Source: Discostella pseudostelligera (taxonomy: Eukaryota > Bacillariophyta > Thalassiosirophyceae > Thalassiosirales > Thalassiosiraceae). Taken from it: a DNA stretch of 10,660 nucleotides. The stretch covers positions 1 to 10,660 of the forward strand of contig JALLBK010000562.1 in assembly GCA_036940085.1 (NCBI GenBank), written 5' to 3'. The notes under the pieces were generated by a model. It worked only from the letters and a program-made list of their open reading frames with translations. It was not told the origin of the DNA and did not search any database. Below are positions 1 to 6,954 of the stretch, one piece after another. Each line of letters opens with the position of its first letter. Position 1 is the first letter of the stretch. A program made the position numbers and the translations under genes.

Positions 1-484
1 ATCATTCGCAATTGGGTAGAGGCCCAAGACTATAAGCCGTCGGCATTGACTAGGAGCTTGAATGAATACGGTTGCATCAATGTTGAAGTCTCCATTGATG
101 GCGGATTTTTGCCTCTCGATGAGATGCAGAGGTATATCAACGTTCTGGGTTACGTACTCGTGCCTGCTTCTTTTGGTGATGGGGTAGTCTTGAGTCAGGT
201 CACCATTGTTCTCCAACAAGACACGTTTGTGTATGCATCCAGTCGATACGGCCGCCATCGTCGCTATGTTCTCGATCGTCGATACGCCCGTCATTGTCGA
301 TACGGCCGCCATCGTCGCTATGTCCGATGTGTTCGCCATTGGATTGTTCATCATCGTTATTGCCTCCGTTGCATTGGCCATCGTCATTCTGCTCATTGTA
401 ATTTGAAAAAAGCATGGCTTCTACCATGCTATCGGGCGGCGTCAATGAGCACTCCCCCATCAATTTGCTTGGCGCCATATTCAT
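1..484 (-). CDS. Unidentified protein, N-terminal part (partial, exon structure unresolved)
   Basis: I do not recognise this gene. The minus-strand frame opening at ATG 484 (a second ATG at 478 has A at -3 and G at +4) is the first ATG after an in-frame stop at 526-524. It encodes an acidic, Asn/Gly-rich segment with DDGGRID-type repeats and ends at a stop at 202-200. Another minus frame, shifted by one base, is open from ATG 396 to position 1 (132 codons, no stop in the window) and gives ordinary-looking sequence such as NVDIPLHLIERQKSAINGD. A real gene probably starts in the first frame and is spliced into the second; a donor at 203 (ATG|GTGACC) is one candidate. E2F-like sites lie upstream at 632-702. 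The plus strand is also open over 1-564 and reads plausibly over 1-240, but becomes Arg/Tyr/His-rich over the repeats, so I prefer the minus strand. Strand and exons are uncertain. Confidence 0.35.
242..331. repeat. 18-base tandem repeat, about five degenerate units
   Basis: Units begin at 242, 260, 278, 296 and 314, most starting GTCG. A 28-base block at 242-269 recurs exactly at 296-323, three units (54 bases) later. The period is a multiple of three, so it gives a hexapeptide periodicity in any frame. On the minus strand it gives DDGGRID-like or MAAVST-like units, depending on frame. It lies inside the unresolved left-edge coding region. Confidence 0.8.
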
Positions 485-631
485 ACCGGACAATTGGATT
501 AGGAATAAGTAAACTTGATTCTTTCATAATATCAATTCTTGTTTTAATGAATTTAATCAAATAGAATATTCATAAATTTTAGAGATGCAAATTTACTTAT
601 TGCTCCGCATCGGACATTTCTCGATAGGATT

Positions 632-702
632 TTTGGCGGTAGAATTCATCAATGATGCTCCCGCCAAATCAATCCTCAGTATGGAACGATTTGGCGGGAA
701 AA
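632..702. promoter_or_regulatory. Paired E2F/DP-like sites in a 12-base inverted repeat
   Basis: TCCCGCCAAATC (659-670) and GATTTGGCGGGA (688-699) are a perfect inverted repeat with a 17-base spacer. Each arm contains the classical E2F consensus TTTGGCGGGA, and the right arm runs on into AAAA. A weaker TTTGGCGG lies at 632-639. Orientation and spacing suit control of the minus-strand gene beginning at about 484, roughly 180 to 220 bases away. Binding is inferred from the motif only. Confidence 0.55.
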
Positions 703-1039
703 GTCCTACTACGACGTGTCTACACGTGGAAGAGATTTCACCTTGCCGCTCTCTCTCTATTGTAGATTGTAGAGAGAACAATAATAGAGAACTGTTGTGA
801 CTTATTCCAACAAATGCTTACCGACATAAGCTTACATTCCATGTTCGATCAAGTTCGATTGTTGATTGAAGTCGAGGCACCTGGCAATTTTGTGAGGATG
901 GAAAGGAACGAGACACTTCAAGGCTCCGTCGATCTTGAGTATGGTACCACGCGACCATGCAAGCCCTCACCGAGCCGCCTCGCAAACAATAAACAAGGGT
1001 ACGATAAATGAAGACGATAACCAATACGTACACAAAGTC

Positions 1040-1056
1040 TACTAATTCAATTAGTA
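1040..1056. repeat. Perfect 8-1-8 palindrome
   Basis: TACTAATT and AATTAGTA flank a single C. A further half-site resembling one arm (ACTAATTA) follows at about 1058. It could be a dimeric transcription-factor site or chance in AT-rich sequence. Confidence 0.6.
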
Positions 1057-1172
1057 CACTAATTATTCTCCTTCCCCTTCCGAAATAAGTTTCCACGAGG
1101 AGTAAAGGGCAAATGAACATGGAAAATCTTGCAGCTTGCAGGCGGTAGTACCCCCGAAATGTATAAATGCGT

Positions 1173-1192
1173 TTCTACCATGTGTGGTAGAA
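1173..1192. repeat. Perfect 8-bp hairpin with a 4-base loop
   Basis: TTCTACCA (1173-1180) pairs perfectly with TGGTAGAA (1185-1192) around TGTG. TATAAA lies just upstream on the plus strand at 1162-1167. On the minus strand the hairpin lies about 270 bases past the hydrolase stop codon, so it may sit in that transcript's 3' end. Confidence 0.65.
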
Positions 1193-1212
1193 TTTCCCCG
1201 TGCGTAGAGTAA

Positions 1213-1238
1213 AAGAGAGAACATTCCCATTCTCTCTT
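1213..1238. repeat. Perfect 9-bp hairpin with an 8-base loop
   Basis: AAGAGAGAA (1213-1221) pairs perfectly with TTCTCTCTT (1230-1238). It follows the 1173-1192 hairpin by 20 bases, so the two would form consecutive stem-loops in a transcript from either strand. Confidence 0.65.
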
Positions 1239-1458
1239 GCGCGCTCTCTTGATGTAAGTAATGATTCTCTAATAGATTCCCTCCCCGGATGCTGCCAACT
1301 CTAATGTGTAACGAGCATCATCTTGAACAATCGATCCTTTGGCTGCACGGGAGAGAGGTGAAGGTTGGAGGAAAGTGTGCTCCACGCGCGCCATATGATC
1401 GACATCCCGATTAGCGCAGAAGGGGGGTGAATGGTGTGATGATGTTCCCTACCCCGGA

Positions 1459-2781
1459 CTATCTTGACACTACCCGTGCCAACTTCTTAGATCTCACTCT
1501 GGATATGGGAGTTCCCGCATTTCCCATCCCCAAATTATTACTCGGTGTGCTACTACCCCCCATCATCAACATCAAATGACTACTACTGCAATTCATATTC
1601 ATAGTATTACTCATCATCACCATATCCTCTCTCACATTCGGCACGACATGTCTATCCAAATATTTGCGTAATCTATCAATAAACAATGGTCGGACACTGG
1701 CATGAACATTATTATGTCCCATCCCCTTGATGAAGAGCGGATCGGCTCGATATGGCTTCAGGACTGTATCTAATAATCGTTCGGAATGATTGAACGGCAC
1801 AATGCTGTCTTTGGTGCCATGGATGAAGAGGACTGGACTACGTATGGTGGGTGCAAAATCGACATTGGGAAATCGATCTCCGGGGAGTGTGCATCCACTG
1901 TCAATGACTATTCGGTAGACGGATAAGAAGGGGGCATGTAAGATGAGTCCACCCACCGGCATGCCCTCTTCGGCAGTACGGGCGGCTAGAAAGCAAGAGG
2001 GTCCAGAGCCAAGGGATCGACCGTACAGAACAATGCAAGAGGGTGGGATTTGGAGTGTCGATGTGAGGTAGGTGTAGGCAGCTTGGATGTCGGCGAAACA
2101 GTAGTCCTCGGAGGGATCTCCTGTTGGTTGAAAGGAGATGAAGATGATGATTTGAATGAGAAGTGCGTGCGCGGGTGTGGGATTATGAGAGGAAAGAGAA
2201 GTGGACATCCATAAATGTGTGAGCCGACAATTGAAGAATTCATGACAACCCCCCGCGCCCGGCCCCACGACGACGACTTATTAAAACTCACCCTGATCCG
2301 TAGCCAATCCATACCCCGTATAATCATACGCAAAGACATTCACACCGAGCATTTTACTCAAAAATTTACACCAAGGGTAGATATTCCCCAGATCCTCCGC
2401 ATTGGCATGACTGTATAATAATGTCGGTGCGCCACTTCGACTTAATTGACCAGAAAGGACAAAGGATTCGAGTTCTTTCGGAGTGCGTATTTGTGGTGTC
2501 GATGGTATAGGTGGTAGGTTGCTATTGTAATTGCCGTAGTATCCCCCGCCATTGCCATCGTCTTCTGGATTGTGGCAGTGCTGCTCTCCCCCTCCGCCAG
2601 CAGCCCCATCGCCATGCAGCGGCGCTCGTATCCCCTCCCCGGTGCGATCATCCTTGGCACACTCAATAAAGAAGCTGGGTATGCGTTTCCCGTACGAGTT
2701 GGTGAGCCATATGACCTTGGATTCCTTGAGACGGGTGGGGGGTGGGGGTTGGAAGAGGAGGCTCGAGATGGCGTCGCCCAT
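1459..2781 (-). CDS. ABHD17-like alpha/beta hydrolase (putative protein depalmitoylase), one intron
   Basis: Exon 1 is 2781-2292 and exon 2 is 2120-1459, giving 383 residues. The intron (2291-2121, 171 bases) has GTGAGT and CAACAG ends and splits the Gly164 codon. Splicing restores the family run YDYTGYGLATDQGDPSEDY. The nucleophile is S199 in LYGRSLG, the acid is D268 in HGTKDSIVPF and the base is H299 in GMGHNN; SHANAEDLG near 124-132 is the expected oxyanion-hole region. ATG 2781 is the first in-frame ATG and has A at -3 and G at +4. The start MGDAISS fits the N-myristoylation pattern (Gly2, Ser6), whereas animal ABHD17 proteins use an N-terminal palmitoylated Cys cluster. Family members remove S-acyl groups from membrane proteins; that role is inferred here. 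A Gly/Asn/Pro-rich insert (about 43-98) and a Met/Ser-rich tail (about 325-383) lie outside the core. The gene diverges from MCM3. The exact substrate class is uncertain. Confidence 0.9.
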
Positions 2782-3769
2782 TTTATTGTGAATTTGTAGG
2801 CTGCCAACGAAGATGAACCCCACTCTATTCGAAAATATCAACCCGTTGTGTTATAATGAATTGGATTGGCTTTGCTTCGTCGGCCAACGATGACGATGTC
2901 CAACCCTCGCGACTTCTACCGTCGGACTTCGGAGAATGACTGTCGCTTCGACGAGAGATGATATCGCCCCTCTCCACTACTGGGGAGGCAATTTCAATTC
3001 AGCCTATTGCTGGCAAATAATATACACTGAATGGTGTTCATTGTTCATGGTCTTCGCTTCGCTTTCCCAACCCAACCTATTCCAAGGCAAAGGCAGAATT
3101 GTTGGCCTGATGTTGATTGGGTGGTGGGTAGGGATGAAAGAGTTCGGGATGTCGTCTCTGCTTGCCTGCCTTGCTCTTGTGTTTTTTTGCTTGAAAAGCC
3201 AGCCAGTGCCAGTATCTAAGTGCGCGGGCGCGGCGGAAGGGCACTTTGTGGGCGGTTTGTGTGTGCGATTCAAAGCGGAATCAAGCACACTAAAATTTGG
3301 CATGAAATTCACACCAAAAAGTTGAGCGAGAAAACGGAGTTGTCGGTTCAACGAGAAGATGCAAAATTTGCCACCACACTGAAGAGGCGAGGCAGGCGCG
3401 ACGGAGTGCAAAACCCACTCACCAAAGGAAGGGCGGGAACTTGAATTTTTTGAACCAATGAGAAAAGGCGCCAAGTTCAACCTTCGCGGGATGATATGGA
3501 TTCCTTTGTCCAAATTCAAATTTTAGAAATGCCAATCCAACGGAGCATGTGGGAGCCGCGGTGGCGGGCGGGCGGGAGGAAAATGTCGTTGGCGTCATCT
3601 CCAAAAAGATTTGGCGGGAGGATTTGCCGCCACATGATCGCTGAGTTGAGATGTTGCCGCGCGATGGGCATCGTCCATCGCCATCGCCGCTGTAGATCGG
3701 AATAATAATGGCATCGCATTGGCATCGCTCCTCTTACTCTACTACATACTATTGGCCGGCCTTGCGACC
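2782..3769. promoter_or_regulatory. Divergent intergenic/promoter region between the hydrolase and MCM3, with CCAAT and E2F-like sites
   Basis: No gene is supported here; the open frames present have no recognisable features. Towards MCM3 there is a cluster of S-phase-type elements. These are GGGCGGGAA at 3431-3439, CCAAT at 3455-3459, GGCGCCAA at 3467-3474 (TTGGCGCC on the other strand), a GGCGGGCGGGCGGGA run at 3563-3577, and a perfect TTTGGCGGGA at 3610-3619. The last is about 150 bases before the MCM3 ATG. CCAAT plus E2F sites is the usual layout of MCM promoters in plants and animals; function here is inferred. Confidence 0.55.
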
Positions 3770-6312
3770 ATGGCCTCCCTCTTGGAACTCCGAACATCGT
3801 ACGATGACTTCCTCCGCTCAGATCGCTTTGGCTACGCTGATCGCATTGGCACGGCCATTGACGATCATGTCCAACGCAGTGCACGCAAGGGCGTCGTCGC
3901 CGCCACCGATGCCACCTCTGGTGCCGCCGGTGTTGGAGCTGCCCCCATCGGTCATCCTCGTCTACGCATCCCTCTCTCTGACATTCGCTCTCACGACTCT
4001 CGTCTATCCAACGCTCTCCTACGCGACCCACTACGACACATTCGCGCCCTTGAGGCATCGGCACATGATATTGCCTGTGAAGAACGTCCCGGCTACGATA
4101 AAAACTCAGTGCGCATGCGGGTGGCATTAGGTGGACCCATTGGCTCCAAACCCATTGGACCACGGGAATTGGGCAGTTCATCACTACGTCATTTGGTCTG
4201 TGTCGAGGGCGTCGCCGTGAAAGTGAGCAGTGTCAAACCCAAAATTGTCAAGTCGGTACATTACTGCCCGGCCACCCAACAATTCGAATCTCGAACCTAC
4301 GTCGATGCTACCGACCCGGAATTGGGACTTCCCATGATTGATGAATCCGGACGCGAACTTCCCGACAAGGTCGTCACACTCACCTCATCCTCCTACCCCA
4401 CCACCAATCGCGAAGGACACACTCTCGAAACAGAATTCGGGCTTAGTGTCTACAAAGATCATCAAACGATCACCTTGCAAGAAATGCCAGAACGTGCTCC
4501 CATGGGACAATTGCCCCGCAGTGTCGAATTCATATTGGATCATGATTTGGTGGACAAAGTCAAGCCTGGTGATCGGGTACAAATCATGGGTGTGTATCGT
4601 GCCTTATCGTCAGCGGCGGCGGGACAACGGAGCACCAGTGGTGTTTTTCCCACGGTAGTACTGGTGAATGATGTTCGTATTCTTGGAAGAGACTCGCATG
4701 GATTAGTCTTTACTCCCAATGATGTCCGTAACATCCGCTCACTAGGCAAACGAGCTGATATATTGTCGATACTAGGACGATCAATCTGTCCTTCCATTCA
4801 TGGTCATGAAGTCATCAAACAGGCCTTGGCGCTCCAGTTGTTGAGTGGGTGTGAGAAGAACTTACCCAATGGGACGCATTTGCGTGGTGATATAAACATA
4901 TTAATGGTCGGAGATCCTAGCACGGCCAAGAGTCAATTATTGCGGAGTGCCATGGGAATTGCCCCACTGGCCGTGAGTACTACCGGCAAGGGATCAAGTG
5001 GTGTTGGTTTGACTGCCGCAGTAACGAGTGATCCCGAAACGAAAGAACGTCGATTAGAAGCCGGGGCTATGGTCCTTGCCGATCGTGGACTAGTGTGTGT
5101 GGATGAATTTGATAAAATGGGTGAGAATGATCGTGTTGCCATCCATGAGGCCATGGAACAACAGACTGTGACCATTGCCAAGGCCGGTATACATGCCTCA
5201 TTGAATGCACGATGCTCCGTATTGGCGGCGGCCAACCCAGTATATGGACAGTATGATCGCAAACGACGCATTCAGGAGAATATTGGTTTACCGGATTCGT
5301 TATTGAGTCGATTTGATTTACTGTTTGTGGTGTTGGATCAACCCGATCCGGAGAATGATCGTAGGATTGCGGCGCATGTGATTCGTGGACATCGGTATCA
5401 GAATCCGAATGGTGGTGGACGAGTTGGACTTGGGCATGAAGAGAGTGATGACGAGGATGATTCGAGTGAGGATGAAGATGAGGCGGGCAAGGCCCATTCG
5501 GTATGGATTCGATCGCGATATGATACTTCTACTTCCGCTGCGGGTGCTGGAGATGATGACGAGGATGAACATAGCAACGAGGTATTGCAGCATGAATTTT
5601 TGCGAAAGTATTTGCATTTTGCCAAAACTCGAATGAAGCCAGTGTTGACTGAGGAGGCACGTGAGTGCATTGCGGGGCGGTATGCTGAGATGCGAAGTCG
5701 ACAGGATGAACGAACGTTGCCGGTGACGGCACGTAGTTTGGAGACGATTATTCGGTTGGCGAGTGCTCATGCAAAGGTGAGACCAGCTTTGTTCTCGAAT
5801 TGAATGCTCACTTGGAACGTTGACTAGTCTAACCGATCGGTCATCATTGCGTATTCTATTGTTTATTTCACCAGGCTCGACTAAGCCATGTCGTCGAAGC
5901 TGATCCTGATGTATCCGCGGCCATGGATATTCTCAGCTTTGCACTGTATCACGAGAACAACAAGGTCATCGGGGAAGATGGCAATGAGACATCGCTCCTT
6001 GGTCAGAAGCGTCGACGCGAAGAACCCGACCTTACCGACAGTTCGGATGTGGATGAAGAGGTGCTCCAACGACAACGTGTCGATGACAAGGGGGTTAGTA
6101 GCAATAGCAATGTGGCGTCAAGTGACAAAACACTTGCCGATCTCAAGGCGGCGATATATGCTGAAGTTACTCGTTCACTCGAAGACAGCATATCCATCGA
6201 TGATATTTGCACCAATGTCGATGATCGTGCATTGGTTACTCGAGCGGTCCAAATGTTGGAAGAGGATGGCAAGATTATGCAAAGTGAGGGTGAAATTTAC
6301 CCGCTTGAGTGA
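3770..6312 (+). CDS. MCM3: MCM3, DNA replication licensing factor / replicative helicase subunit, one intron
   Basis: Exons 3770-5776 and 5875-6312 encode 814 residues, close to the usual MCM3 length. The intron (5777-5874, 98 bases) starts GTGAGA, ends TTTCACCAG and has CTAAC at 5829-5833. The product is one of six subunits of the nuclear MCM2-7 ring that unwinds DNA at replication forks. MCM3-specific stretches include VHYCPATQ (about 163-170) and the long KDHQTITLQEMPE to VKPGDRVQ segment. The ATPase shows Walker A GDPSTAKS (381-388), Walker B with D445 and E446 in DEFD, and the arginine finger R514 in SRFD. Acidic runs at 557-571 and 595-600 sit between the ATPase core and the helical lid. 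A KRRR basic patch (714-717) may be a nuclear signal, and the last 60 or so residues match the MCM3 winged-helix region. ATG 3770 (ACCATGG) is the first in-frame ATG; the open frame extends upstream only to non-ATG codons. A CCAAT/E2F cluster precedes it. Confidence 0.97.
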
Positions 6313-6687
6313 AGGATGATTGAGGATTGGTTTTGGGGAGCATTCGAATTCGAGGGAAAGATTGCTAATGATTTATCTACTTTGCTTCATATTCTTATAG
6401 ATGCACGAAACGGTATTAACAATAGATATTACTTGTGAAGTCAGATGGCACCGCACCATGTCTTATGATAAACCATTGCATCGGAGGTCACAGAAATAAT
6501 GAGCATGCGCCCGACTATTTCCACTGAACGAGTTTCCTGCTCGGTCCAGCACTTGTTTTGCGCAGACCGCAGAACTTAAATATTGCCATTCTTTTGCAAA
6601 TTGGATGTTGGTTGAATCCATCGATGTCAATAATATCCTCTTCCATCCTCCAGTCAGCAACTCCCCGCTTGTGACGTGGAAGACAAA

Positions 6688-6745
6688 ATGGCGGGAAGAG
6701 AAGGGTGGCGAAATGGCGGGAAAGAGATGAAAAATATGGCGGGAA
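6688..6745 (+). promoter_or_regulatory. Three evenly spaced ATGGCGGGAA (E2F-like) sites
   Basis: ATGGCGGGAA occurs exactly at 6688-6697, 6713-6722 and 6736-6745, all in the same orientation with start-to-start spacing of 25 and 23 bases. The core GGCGGGAA is the E2F/DP half of TTTGGCGGGAA. The array lies 210 to 270 bases before the helicase ATG, a normal promoter distance. It suggests cell-cycle control of that gene; factor identity is inferred. Confidence 0.6.
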
Positions 6746-6856
6746 AGGATTGTACTAATTCCCACAGTGGTGCCTACGAGCACCAGCCACAGCCACCCAA
6801 CACCACCACCAACCTCGTCCACCCACCATACATACCATACCGACCGACCCTGGACC

Positions 6857-6931
6857 ATGACGTCCACATCCACAGGTAAAGGAGCACAGCAATCTCTTAT
6901 TTGAAGTGCATAAAATAATAGAGGTTCTCAG
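6857..6931 (+). other. Alternative 5' coding exon with a small intron, or a 15-codon uORF
   Basis: ATG 6857 (ACCATGACG) precedes a possible donor CACAG|GTAAAG at 6875/6876, and an acceptor TTCTCAG ends at 6931. Removing 6876-6931 (56 bases) joins this ATG in frame to the helicase ATG at 6955, adding 14 residues (MTSTSTAKSQTAII). If unspliced, the ATG starts a 15-codon uORF ending at 6904. The putative intron is shorter than the others in this window and lacks a clear branch point. Confidence 0.35.
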
Positions 6932-6954
6932 CCAAGAGCCAAACTGCCATCATA

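Larger units (their letters stand above)
703..1458. other. Intergenic region without a supported gene; several palindromes
   Basis: The short open frames here have no family features and no convincing composition. The region contains a 6-2-6 palindrome (ACGTGT/ACACGT, 714-727) overlapping a CACGTG G-box at 723-728, and a CTCTCTA/TAGAGAG hairpin (753-759 with 770-776). It also contains an 8-1-8 palindrome at 1040-1056 and two stronger hairpins at 1173-1192 and 1213-1238. The right part should include the 3' untranslated region of the minus-strand hydrolase that ends at 1459. Confidence 0.6.
6313..6954. other. Intergenic region between MCM3 and the RNA helicase
   Basis: No separate gene is supported. 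The left half should contain the MCM3 3' untranslated region. From about 6670 the sequence turns promoter-like, with a TGACGTGG bZIP-type core at 6672-6679 and the GGCGGGAA triplet described separately. A C/A-rich stretch at 6762-6853 then looks like a 5' untranslated leader. Confidence 0.5.

Noticed and set aside
46..564. 172-codon plus-strand open frame at the left edge
   Set aside because: Residues past about 65 become an Arg/Tyr/His-rich run over the 18-base repeats, which reads as the antisense of an acidic repeat. The first part is kept as an alternative only.
1162..1167. TATAAA as a promoter of a noncoding RNA
   Set aside because: A single short AT-rich match with no supported transcript is not enough to call a promoter.
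2782..2841. Twenty-residue N-terminal extension of the hydrolase
   Set aside because: It would start on TTG at 2841. ATG 2781 is the first ATG and gives the family-like N-terminus.
3004..3519. 171-codon minus-strand open frame in the divergent promoter
   Set aside because: It has no family features and overlaps the E2F/CCAAT cluster. Composition looks like noncoding sequence.
3719..3769. Upstream extension of MCM3 with a hydrophobic, signal-peptide-like N-terminus
   Set aside because: The frame begins with TTG, not ATG. The first ATG is at 3770 in a perfect ACCATGG context, and MCM3 is nuclear and has no signal peptide.
3516..4184. 222-codon minus-strand open frame
   Set aside because: It is largely antisense to the MCM3 N-terminus and promoter. 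It is rich in Arg, Trp and Cys and has no recognisable features.
5318..5770. 150-codon minus-strand open frame
   Set aside because: It is antisense to the conserved MCM3 ATPase and acidic linker region, with a shadow-type composition.
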